Assembly (NCBI RefSeq): GCF_017349355.1
Contig: NZ_JAFMPM010000006.1
Location: forward strand, 310,001-374,000
Direction: 5' to 3'
DNA: 64,000 nucleotides
DNA from: Thiothrix fructosivorans
GTDB lineage: Bacteria; Pseudomonadota; Gammaproteobacteria; Thiotrichales; Thiotrichaceae
The position numbers and the translations under genes are program-made. Below, one piece after another: positions 17,217 through 25,117 of this stretch (its first letter is position 1; every line of letters starts with the position of its first letter). Below the pieces are notes generated by a model. It had not been told where the DNA came from. It searched no databases and was given only the letters and a program-made list of their open reading frames with translations.

Positions 17217-17648
17217 CTAGTAAGTTTTTACCCAGCAGCCATCCCACGTACCTTTGCCGCCACCACTGGTATCACAATGCGCAAAATGATCGTAATGAAT
17301 TTCGCACTTGTTTTGCACCCAATAGCCATTTTCACTCCAGCCACCGTAAGGGGTCGAAATATATTCAACGCCTTTGCAGTTGTGGTTCACTTCACAAGCC
17401 AATCGACAAATATCGAAACCCACGTCATAGACCGCATAACCCTTATCGTCCTGCACCCAACCGTGCGACCCGTGAGTACGCCAACCGCCATAACCCTTAT
17501 CAGACCAACGTAGCGGGTCAGAATAACCATGCCCACTGGTTGTGTAAGCGGATGCCCCCGTGTCTCGCCCATCGGCTACCGTTATCGAAGCGCTCAAGCA
17601 CAACACCAACGCGATGACTGGTTTTATCGTTGCAATAATGTATTTCAT
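17217..17648 (-). CDS. Secreted cysteine-rich protein, PAN/apple-like
   Basis: A 143-residue protein with an N-terminal signal peptide (VIALVLCLSASITVADG) and a mature part rich in Gly, Trp and Tyr. Conserved-looking cysteines (DICRLACEVNHNCKGVEY, then NKCEIHYDHFAHC and DGCW) resemble the spacing of PAN/apple domains, which bind proteins or carbohydrates outside the cell. This resemblance is a judgement by eye. AAGGAGGATC stands upstream of ATG 17648. It lies between the tnpB element and a response-regulator gene, so it may be an output or partner of that signalling pair. Confidence 0.65.
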   Translation of the reverse strand: MKYIIATIKPVIALVLCLSASITVADGRDTGASAYTTSGHGYSDPLRWSDKGYGGWRTHGSHGWVQDDKGYAVYDVGFDICRLACEVNHNCKGVEYISTPYGGWSENGYWVQNKCEIHYDHFAHCDTSGGGKGTWDGCWVKTY

Positions 17649-17825
17649 TTGATCCTCCTTAAGGAAAACTCCCTGTCAGTTACATCGTTGCAGGTATGTC
17701 GCCAAACCTGTCCGACAAGGCATTGTTACGTCCTTAACGCTGGAATAAAATAGCACTCATTGCATAGCATCAATGCAATATATTAAAATTAAATATTATG
17801 AAAAAATTAACCGTAAATATTTTTA

Positions 17826-18485
17826 TTAAATTTTATCAATGCCCAAACGTAATACCGCTTGCACCGCTTCGGTACGGTTACGCACATTCAATGCCCGTAA
17901 CACCGCACTCACATGCAACCTGACCGTGCCTTCCGCACAAGCTAGCTTGCGGGCAATCGCCTTATTCGGCAGACCCGCAATCATCAAACGGCACACTTCA
18001 AGCTGGCGCGGCGTCATACCGAACGCCACTGGCACATTCGCCGCATCCTCAAGTGGTGGCGGTGTGGGCGGCGGTGCATCCAACCCCACTTCCACCAAAA
18101 TTGCGGGTGAAATATAGGTTTCACCCTGCAAAATCAGCAGCAACGCATTCTTTAAATCACGCCCGCCCACCGTTTTGCTGATATAACCGTTTGCGCCGTT
18201 GGCAATCGCCACATGCGCCAATGCTGTATCGCCAATACCGGACAGCATCGTAATCGGCACATCCGGCACTTGTGCACGGATGCGCCGCAACCCCGTGATG
18301 CCGTCTTCAACCGGCATGGAAACATCTAACAGAATCAGGGAAAAATCGGTGTATTCGGTCAACACACCCAGCGCTTCCTGCACCGAACCAGCTTCCAGAA
18401 TCCACACATGAGGGAAACACGCCTCGACATGCAGGCACAGCACCTCACGGAATAACGGATGATCATCCACAATCAAGACACGCAT
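17826..18485 (-). CDS. NarL/LuxR-family response regulator
   Basis: A 219-residue transcription factor. The N-terminal receiver has the acidic pair (LIVDDH), the phospho-accepting Asp in ILLDVSMP, and the conserved Ser/Lys (TMLSG, ISKTVG). A Pro-rich linker (APPPTPPPLED) leads to a LuxR-type helix-turn-helix (MTPRQLEVCRLMIAGLPNKAIARKL ... VRNRTEAV). GAGGAG precedes ATG 18485. The probable sensor is the membrane kinase at 12773-14059. Confidence 0.92.
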   Translation of the reverse strand: MRVLIVDDHPLFREVLCLHVEACFPHVWILEAGSVQEALGVLTEYTDFSLILLDVSMPVEDGITGLRRIRAQVPDVPITMLSGIGDTALAHVAIANGANGYISKTVGGRDLKNALLLILQGETYISPAILVEVGLDAPPPTPPPLEDAANVPVAFGMTPRQLEVCRLMIAGLPNKAIARKLACAEGTVRLHVSAVLRALNVRNRTEAVQAVLRLGIDKI

Positions 18486-18548
18486 AACACATCTCCTCGC
18501 ACAAGGGGATTTTTGTTCAGGTTATGCGTAAAGAGTATAGAACAGAAA

Positions 18549-20048
18549 TTAAAACACCAACTCCACCTTCACCGCTTTCAACAATACCTGCTCACGCTCC
18601 AAATCCGCCAGTAACAACGGCTTTTGGGCTTTGATGTCATCCACAAAGCGTAATTCAATGCGGTTTTTACTCACGCGGATACGTTCAATGCTCGGCGCTG
18701 CCTCTTTATGCGAACGGTGCAACAACACCGCCAGCCGTAGCAACACGCTTAAATACAACGCATTCTGGTAATGTTCCACATCCAGCAAGGCAAACAGTTT
18801 GCTGGAAATTTTCTGGCGATGCGTGCGTACCAATACACTCAACCAACGCTGATCTTCGGTGGAAAACCCCGGCAAATCAGCATTTTCCAACACATAGCCA
18901 CCATGCTTGTGGTAGCTAGAATGCGAAATCGCCAGCCCCAATTCGTGTAAATCCGCCGCCCAACCCAGCAAGTTTGCCAAATACTCCGGCAACTTCCACT
19001 CATCGCGGCAACGGTTAAACAACTTTTGCGCCGTGTCATGCACTGCCGCTGCATACGCCTGATCCACCTGAAAACGCTGCTGCCACACCCGTACCGTCTT
19101 GTCGCGGATGTCGTCGTGTTGGTAACGTTCCAGCCGGTCATACACCAAGCCTTCCCGCAACGCCCCATCCGACACCAACATGCGGTCGATTTTCAGCGCC
19201 TCAAACACCGCAATCAGCACCGCTAAACCACCCGCAAACACAGGCTTGCGTTCGTCACTCAGCCCCGCCAACTTCAGCTTATCAATATGCCCCGCTTCGA
19301 TCATCATATCGCGCACGCGGTACATGTGCTCCAACGTAATCCCGTAAGGCGCAAGCCCAGTTTGCTGGATGACCTTTTTCACCGCGCGAATCGTGCCGGA
19401 AGCACCTGTTGCCGATTCCCAACCAATCGCTCGATACGCCGCTTTAATCGGGCGCAATTCCAATAAAGCAGCGGTAATCGCTTTATCCCAACAAGCGCCA
19501 GTCAACTTACCATCGGGGAAGAATGCCAGCGTGCTGCTCACACAGCCCATACGCAAACTCTCCAAATGCAACGGCTCGAAGCCTTGTCCGATAATCAGCT
19601 CAGTACTGCCGCCGCCAATATCCATCACAAAGCGTTTACCTTGCTGGTCTTTGGCGAGAGAATGCGCCACGCCGAGGTAAATCAGCCGCGCCTCTTCGCG
19701 CCCACTGATGACCGCAATCGGATGCCCCAACGCCGCCTCCGCCAGATGCAAAAACTCGCGCGAATTCTTGGTCAAGCGCAGCGTATTCGTACCCACCGCA
19801 GCGACATTTTCCGAAGGAAAATCACGGATACGCTCGCCAAATCGTCGCAAACAATCCAGCGCTCGCTGTTGCGCGGCCTGACTCAGATTGCCCTTCGCAT
19901 CCAACCCGCCGCCCAGCCGCACAGGTTCACGCAAGCGATCCAAAATGCTGACCTGCCCGTAAGCGTCAATCTGCACCACGATCATGTGGAAACTATTTGA
20001 CCCCAGATCAATTGTCGCCAGTTTGTACGGCTGTTGCAGGTCAGTCAT
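18549..20048 (-). CDS. ppx: Exopolyphosphatase / pppGpp phosphatase family (Ppx/GppA)
   Basis: Ppx/GppA enzymes release phosphate from polyphosphate or from the gamma position of pppGpp. The 499-residue product has the ASKHA-fold motifs: phosphate 1 loop (IDLGSNSFHM), VGTNTLR, the catalytic region (ISGREEARLIYLG), phosphate 2 loop (MDIGGGSTELI) and a C-terminal HD-like domain (DLHELGLAISHSSYHKHG). It starts 2 bp after the ridA stop and follows spoT, so polyphosphate and ppGpp turnover are encoded in one operon. Sequence alone does not tell Ppx from GppA. Confidence 0.9.
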   Translation of the reverse strand: MTDLQQPYKLATIDLGSNSFHMIVVQIDAYGQVSILDRLREPVRLGGGLDAKGNLSQAAQQRALDCLRRFGERIRDFPSENVAAVGTNTLRLTKNSREFLHLAEAALGHPIAVISGREEARLIYLGVAHSLAKDQQGKRFVMDIGGGSTELIIGQGFEPLHLESLRMGCVSSTLAFFPDGKLTGACWDKAITAALLELRPIKAAYRAIGWESATGASGTIRAVKKVIQQTGLAPYGITLEHMYRVRDMMIEAGHIDKLKLAGLSDERKPVFAGGLAVLIAVFEALKIDRMLVSDGALREGLVYDRLERYQHDDIRDKTVRVWQQRFQVDQAYAAAVHDTAQKLFNRCRDEWKLPEYLANLLGWAADLHELGLAISHSSYHKHGGYVLENADLPGFSTEDQRWLSVLVRTHRQKISSKLFALLDVEHYQNALYLSVLLRLAVLLHRSHKEAAPSIERIRVSKNRIELRFVDDIKAQKPLLLADLEREQVLLKAVKVELVF

Positions 20049-20050
20049 AG

Positions 20051-20434
20051 TCAGCTCACCACCATAATGGCATCAACTTCCACTTGCGCCCCACGCGGCA
20101 ACGATGCCACGCCAATCGCCGCCCGCGCCGGATACGGCTCATCAAAAAACTCCGCCATTACCTGATTCACCACGGGGAAATTCACCAAATCAGTAAGAAA
20201 TACATGCACTTTCACGCAATCATTCAACGAACCACCCGCAGCCTTAGCTACCGCCGCCAGATTCTCGAAAACTTGGCGCACTTGCGCGGCAATATCGCCA
20301 TCCACCATCTGCATCGTCGCAGGGACAAGCGGAATTTGCCCCGACAAATACACCGTATCGCCCACGCGTACCGCTTGGGAATAAGTGCCAATCGCTTGCG
20401 GCGCATCCGGGGTTGAAATGATGATCTTGTTCAT
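20051..20434 (-). CDS. ridA: RidA family reactive-intermediate deaminase
   Basis: RidA hydrolyses reactive enamine/imine intermediates such as 2-aminoacrylate released by PLP enzymes, protecting other PLP enzymes. The 127-residue protein is full length and carries the family hallmarks: [15 protein letters not shown] at the N-terminus, YLSGQIPL, and the C-terminal [22 protein letters not shown] with the conserved Arg. It lies 9 bp after spoT and 2 bp before ppx; spoT-ridA is a common neighbour pair. Confidence 0.95.
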   Translation of the reverse strand: MNKIIISTPDAPQAIGTYSQAVRVGDTVYLSGQIPLVPATMQMVDGDIAAQVRQVFENLAAVAKAAGGSLNDCVKVHVFLTDLVNFPVVNQVMAEFFDEPYPARAAIGVASLPRGAQVEVDAIMVVS

Positions 20435-20443
20435 GGAAATCCT

Positions 20444-22174
20444 TTATTTCGTTAATTTACTGACATTCAATACATTGGGGATGTGTTTTAACTGACGCAT
20501 GACTTCTTGTAAATGCCCCGTATCATCAACCTGCAAGGTAAAGGTATCCTGCTTGATGCGCCCTTCCCCACTGATTTTCAGGTCAACGATATTCACATCC
20601 AAGCCATCCATGCACTTGGTAATCTGACGCAACATGCCTTTCACGTCACGCACGTCGATCATAATACCGACAGAAAGCTTTTGCCCGATGCTGCCTTCCG
20701 CGCCACTGTCTTGCAAGAGATCGTGCTGGCGTAACCAACTGCGAATATACGCATACGCCCGACTGGTTTTCACAAAATTCAACCACACCGCCTGCGGGTG
20801 CGCGTTTTTATCTGTCAGAATTTCAATCGTCGCCATATTGTTGGGCACACGGCTGCGCAACGGCAATTCTTGCCCATCCACCTTCGCACCAATGCAATGA
20901 TGCCCGACTTCGGTGTGTACGGCGTAAGCAAAATCCAGCAACGTCGCACCACGTGGTAATTCTTTCACATCACCTTGCGGGGTATAGGCATAAATTTCCG
21001 TTTGGAACATATCGGCCTGCATATCCGCGTAAAATTCATCAGGATTTTGCGCGTGACTATCGAAGTCCTTCACCTGCTTGACCCAATCATCAAACACTGC
21101 CTGCGTGTATTCCTGCTTGTGCATGGAACGCATATCGGGGTAACGCCACTGTGCCACCAAGCCGTGTTGCGCCATCTGAAACATATCGCGGGTTTGAATC
21201 TGGAAGCTCACCACTTGCCCACTCGGCGCGGTCACGGTGGTTTGTAATGCCTGAAAACCGTAGGCACGCGGCGAGGCAATGAAATCTTTCACCATGCCCA
21301 TACGCGGACGGAACATGCTATGGATCACGCCCAAGGCTTGATAGCATTCGGCAATTTCACCGACCTGCACACTGATTTCCAATAAATCGCATTGCTGACG
21401 GAAACGGACTTTTTTGCGGCGACATTGTTCATACACACGGAACAGATTTTTTTCCCACGGCGAGGTATTGCTGGTGGGAATACTTGCCAATAAAGCATCG
21501 GAAACACTATCAAAAATCTGTCGATGTTTTTCTTCGTTTGCCGTTATATAGTGATCAAGCGAGCGCTGCAAAATCTCGCTGCGCCAACTGTATAAGTTCT
21601 TAAACGACAGCCATTGCAACTGGCGACGAATATCGTTCATCCCCATCCTGCGGGCTAAGGCAACATAGGTGGTAGAGGTTTCGTGCGCAATCCGGCGGCG
21701 TTTGTGCGGGGGCATATTGCCGAGGGTGCTCATATTGTGCAGCCGATCCGACAGCTTGATCAGCACCACACGAAAATCCTTGGTCATCGCCTGCATCATC
21801 TTGCGAAAACTGGCTTTGGTGACCGCTTCTTTGCTACACAGCTCGTCACTCAGATGTAACTTAGTAACACCCTCCACCAGTTCAGCCACGGTTTCACCGA
21901 ACTGCGCCGTAATATCGGCTTTGGTGTAATCGGTATCTTCAATGACATCGTGCATAAGGGCTGCGGCAATGGTATCCGCATCCAAATGCAGTAACGCCAA
22001 CGAATGCGCCACTTCCAGCGGATGGGTAATATACGGGGTAACTTTATCAGCGCGGAACACGCCATCATGCGCCTCTGCCGCTAGCAGAAATGCCTCGTAA
22101 ACCTTACGAATGTCTTCTGGCGTCATGTAACGTTCGACCAGTCGCATCAAGTCATTGGAACGAAAAACGGACAT
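20444..22174 (-). CDS. spoT: SpoT-like (p)ppGpp hydrolase with degenerate synthetase domain
   Basis: The 576-residue protein keeps the hydrolase HD domain (YITHPLEVAHSL, MHDVIEDT, IKLSDRLHNM), a TGS domain (EIYAYTPQGDVKELPRGATLLDFAYAVH) and a C-terminal ACT domain. It is shorter than the usual ~700 residues. The synthetase region appears dead: the ATP-binding GRxKxxYSI segment is missing, the usual GYQSLHTTV reads GFQALQTTV (catalytic His to Gln), and EVQIRT reads SFQIQT (catalytic Glu lost). It should therefore only degrade (p)ppGpp, as in some Moraxellales. The rpoZ-spoT-ridA order supports the name. Confidence 0.9.
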   Translation of the reverse strand: MSVFRSNDLMRLVERYMTPEDIRKVYEAFLLAAEAHDGVFRADKVTPYITHPLEVAHSLALLHLDADTIAAALMHDVIEDTDYTKADITAQFGETVAELVEGVTKLHLSDELCSKEAVTKASFRKMMQAMTKDFRVVLIKLSDRLHNMSTLGNMPPHKRRRIAHETSTTYVALARRMGMNDIRRQLQWLSFKNLYSWRSEILQRSLDHYITANEEKHRQIFDSVSDALLASIPTSNTSPWEKNLFRVYEQCRRKKVRFRQQCDLLEISVQVGEIAECYQALGVIHSMFRPRMGMVKDFIASPRAYGFQALQTTVTAPSGQVVSFQIQTRDMFQMAQHGLVAQWRYPDMRSMHKQEYTQAVFDDWVKQVKDFDSHAQNPDEFYADMQADMFQTEIYAYTPQGDVKELPRGATLLDFAYAVHTEVGHHCIGAKVDGQELPLRSRVPNNMATIEILTDKNAHPQAVWLNFVKTSRAYAYIRSWLRQHDLLQDSGAEGSIGQKLSVGIMIDVRDVKGMLRQITKCMDGLDVNIVDLKISGEGRIKQDTFTLQVDDTGHLQEVMRQLKHIPNVLNVSKLTK

Positions 22175-22220
22175 ACAGCACCTTCCCCACGCGAATCAGG
22201 TCAAGCCCTTACAAACCTCA

Positions 22221-22257
22221 AAAAAATACCCGCTGGGGATGCACAGCGGGTATTTTT
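22221..22257 (-). terminator. Terminator between rpoZ and spoT
   Basis: A strong stem (AATACCCGCTG pairing with CAGCGGGTATT, loop about 9 bases) is flanked by A-runs and T-runs on both sides, so it could work in either direction. It lies directly after the rpoZ stop and would reduce read-through into spoT. Confidence 0.85.
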
Positions 22258-22264
22258 AAGGGTA

Positions 22265-22483
22265 TTAGTTGTCGATTACGTGAGTAGAAATCACCACGGG
22301 TTTTTGATCCAGCAACCCTTCCGCGATCTCGCGCAGGGCGATAACCGTTGGCTTGTCGCCTTCTTCCGCCACCAAAGGTTGTGCACCGTGAGAAATATCA
22401 CGAGCGCGTTTGGCCGCTTTCAAAACCAGTGCGAAATTATTCTCTACATGTCCTAAGCAATCTTCAACCGTAATACGTGCCAT
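22265..22483 (-). CDS. rpoZ: RNA polymerase omega subunit
   Basis: Omega assists assembly of the RNA polymerase beta' subunit and in proteobacteria forms part of a ppGpp binding site. The 72-residue protein starts [10 protein letters not shown], with the conserved [15 protein letters not shown] segment and [11 protein letters not shown]. It sits upstream of spoT, as in most gammaproteobacteria, but a terminator separates them here. No gmk precedes it; the upstream gene is instead the sensor-exonuclease fusion. Confidence 0.95.
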   Translation of the reverse strand: MARITVEDCLGHVENNFALVLKAAKRARDISHGAQPLVAEEGDKPTVIALREIAEGLLDQKPVVISTHVIDN

Positions 22484-22547
22484 TTTGATTCCGCTCTAAA
22501 ATTTTAGTAATTAGATAAGCTAAGCTGAATCCAAGCTAAGGTCAACC

Positions 22548-24722
22548 CTAATATTTCAACCGCGCATAATACGTCTTCTGCGCTGCTTCCCGCGCTTGCC
22601 CCAAGGTATGAATCCCCATTTCCGCCAACAACGGAATCAAGCGCATAAACACTTCCGCCGTCGCCATCGCATCCCCCAGCGCGGTATGCCGCCCCAAAAT
22701 ATTAATATTAAAGCGCTCGGTAATCGCCTCCAGCCGATGCGATTCCTGATTCGGATGCACCACCGCCGACAGCAACAAAGTATCCATGACCGGATGGTCA
22801 AACACCACACCCGTCACTTTTTCCTTCACCTGCAAGCAACGCATATCAAACGCGGCATTGTGTGCCACCAGCACCGTCTCTTGCGCAAACAGATGAAACG
22901 CTGGTAACACCGTATCAATCGTCGGCTGCCCGCGCACCATTTCCGGCGTAATCCCATGAATCGGAATCGTAATCGGTGGAATATTGCGTTTTGGGTCAAC
23001 CAACTGGTCAAAGTTTTCATTGCGCAACAGCTTGCCATTCACAATGCGTACCGCCGCAATCTGGATGATTTCATCACCGTTCGCCGGATCAAGCCCCGTG
23101 GTTTCGGTATCAAACACCGTAAACGACAATTCGCTCAGCTTGCTGTCTTCCAAGGAACGCGACTGCGCCGAGGCTTGAAACAAATCGAAATCGTAGTATT
23201 CGGGGCGGCTCTCATTACGCACCACACTGCTGGTTTCCAACTGCTCTTGCGGGGCTGCCAACGGCAATAAAAAGCGGAAAAAGACCGTGCCTGTCTCTGC
23301 TTCGCGTTCAAACCAGAACGCGCCACCGTGGCGTTCCACCACATCTTGAATGGTCAGCGAGGTGTCTTCACCGCCAGAACGCATTGGGTCATTTTCCCAA
23401 CCCGGCACGACTTTATCGGTCAACTTCGCGGCACTTGGTGTCCAGCACAAATCCAATTGCGCCCGACCTGTGCCCATGCTCAAGCGCAATTGCACCGTAT
23501 TAATCACGCATTCTTGCCGCAAACGTTCAGCCAAATACGACAAGGCTTGCAACAGCGAAAAGCTTTCCACTTTCAGCCACAAGGAATCGTCCACCTCGGT
23601 CGCCACCACGGACAAACCACCCAAGGCTTCGATACGGCGAATCGCCGCTGCCACCAAATCCGACCCCAACATGTCTTCCAGCGGCCAACGCAATACCGTG
23701 CTATCCAGCGCCGACGACTTGAGTTCACGCAAGCGATTGCCCAATCCTGCGGTTTCTTCGCGCAATACGGTCAACAAGCGCTCGCGCATGTCCGGCTCAA
23801 CATCGGGATATTCCAAAATATCCAACGCCGCCTGCATATTCCCCAATGCCGCCCGACTGCGTTCCGTCAGTGTATGCAAAATATGATCCTGCCGCGCTTG
23901 CGCCTCAAATTCGCGAGTAATATTGTCGAGCATCAGCACGAAACCCGTCATTTTGGCAGTTTCATCAGCACTTTGTACCGAACGCACGGGAGCCATTTGC
24001 GCCCGTAACAACTGCCCCGAAGGTGTCGTGGTAATGAATTGTGCGGAGGGGGCTGACGCGCCCCGTTGCAACCGATGCTGAATATTTTCCAAAGCGTGCA
24101 TCACCAACTTACGATCAAACACGCCATACACCGAACGCCCCAACCCAATCAACTCGCCGCCACCCGTCACACCCGGCGCTTGCGACAAGGCACGAAATTG
24201 CATCCGCGCCCGATTGTTGTACAGCAAAATGCGCCCATCCAAATTGCACACCACCACGCTTTTGGTCAGTTCCGACATTAGCGCGGCAAGGCGGTTTTTT
24301 TCCTGTTCCGTATTACGCGCTGCTTCTTCGACGCGCACATCCATTTCTTCACGCAAGGCTTCGCGTTGCTGCACCAATTGGTTAAACAAATCGGTCAGAC
24401 GACGGTTTTCAATACTGCCGGAGGGTATAAGCTGGCGTTTTACATCCGTCCCCAGTAACACTTGCGCCTCTTCTGCCAAACGAGCAGGAGCGGTCATGAA
24501 ATACGACACCAGAAAACGTAATGCTGAACCCACCGCAATCAACGAGATTGCCCACATCGCCAGCAACACAATCATGCGTTCGCCGAGCGTATCTTTAACG
24601 ATCGTGCGCCCTGTCTCATCCAAGGTTGACCAGATCAACCCGCCCGTTGCGCCCAACCACACCAAGCAAATCAAGCCAATCAGCGCCACGCCGAGTGCCA
24701 CGCGCTTATCAAAACGTCTCAT
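22548..24722 (-). CDS. Kinase-like membrane sensor fused to a DnaQ-type 3'-5' exonuclease
   Basis: A 724-residue fusion. Two N-terminal transmembrane helices bracket a very short periplasmic segment. Then come a HAMP-like/coiled-coil stretch, a PAS-like domain (SVVVCNLDGRILLYNNRA), a region resembling a histidine-kinase core but lacking clear H and N boxes, and from about residue 545 a complete DEDDh exonuclease (FDTETTGLDP, IIQIAAVRI, VAHNAAFDM, HTALGDAMAT). The exonuclease should hydrolyse DNA, RNA or small nucleotide substrates. It overlaps the upstream receiver gene by ATGA and follows the SLC5-kinase gene. Similar fusions occur beside CrbS-like transport kinases in other gammaproteobacteria. 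Confidence 0.85.
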   Translation of the reverse strand: MRRFDKRVALGVALIGLICLVWLGATGGLIWSTLDETGRTIVKDTLGERMIVLLAMWAISLIAVGSALRFLVSYFMTAPARLAEEAQVLLGTDVKRQLIPSGSIENRRLTDLFNQLVQQREALREEMDVRVEEAARNTEQEKNRLAALMSELTKSVVVCNLDGRILLYNNRARMQFRALSQAPGVTGGGELIGLGRSVYGVFDRKLVMHALENIQHRLQRGASAPSAQFITTTPSGQLLRAQMAPVRSVQSADETAKMTGFVLMLDNITREFEAQARQDHILHTLTERSRAALGNMQAALDILEYPDVEPDMRERLLTVLREETAGLGNRLRELKSSALDSTVLRWPLEDMLGSDLVAAAIRRIEALGGLSVVATEVDDSLWLKVESFSLLQALSYLAERLRQECVINTVQLRLSMGTGRAQLDLCWTPSAAKLTDKVVPGWENDPMRSGGEDTSLTIQDVVERHGGAFWFEREAETGTVFFRFLLPLAAPQEQLETSSVVRNESRPEYYDFDLFQASAQSRSLEDSKLSELSFTVFDTETTGLDPANGDEIIQIAAVRIVNGKLLRNENFDQLVDPKRNIPPITIPIHGITPEMVRGQPTIDTVLPAFHLFAQETVLVAHNAAFDMRCLQVKEKVTGVVFDHPVMDTLLLSAVVHPNQESHRLEAITERFNINILGRHTALGDAMATAEVFMRLIPLLAEMGIHTLGQAREAAQKTYYARLKY

Positions 24723-25093
24723 GCTGCCGCCTCCAATAAATCGCGCACCTTTTGCGCTAATTCTTTGGTGGAAAACGGTTTAGTCATGTAATCATTCGCC
24801 CCCAATGCCAAGCCTTTGGCGACATCGGTATCGCGCCCTTTTGCCGTTAACAGCAAAATAGGCATCGTCTTAAAGGCAGCATTGGCGCGGATTTCATGGC
24901 ACACATCAAACCCGGTCTTTTTCGGCATCATCACATCCAGCAACACCATGTCAGGGTGTTCGCGTTCAATCAGCTCACAGGCTTCCTGCCCATCGTGTGC
25001 CACCACCACGCGATAGCCTTCACGCTTCATCAGGTATTCCAATGAAATCAAAATATTGGGTTCGTCATCCGCAATCAGTACGGTTTTTGTCAT
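24719..25093 (-). CDS. Single-domain response regulator (receiver only)
   Basis: A 124-residue CheY-like protein with a full receiver and no output domain: IADDEPN, phospho-accepting Asp in VLLDVMMPKKTG, LLTAKG, and MTKPFS with the conserved Lys. It lies 24 bp after the SLC5-histidine kinase gene and overlaps the sensor-exonuclease gene by 4 bp, so it probably relays phosphate from the former and may act on the latter. CrbS systems normally use a LuxR-type regulator, so a DNA-binding partner, if any, is elsewhere. Confidence 0.9.
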   Translation of the reverse strand: MTKTVLIADDEPNILISLEYLMKREGYRVVVAHDGQEACELIEREHPDMVLLDVMMPKKTGFDVCHEIRANAAFKTMPILLLTAKGRDTDVAKGLALGANDYMTKPFSTKELAQKVRDLLEAAA

Positions 25094-25117
25094 GGTATGC
25101 TCTCCTCTCTCTATTCG

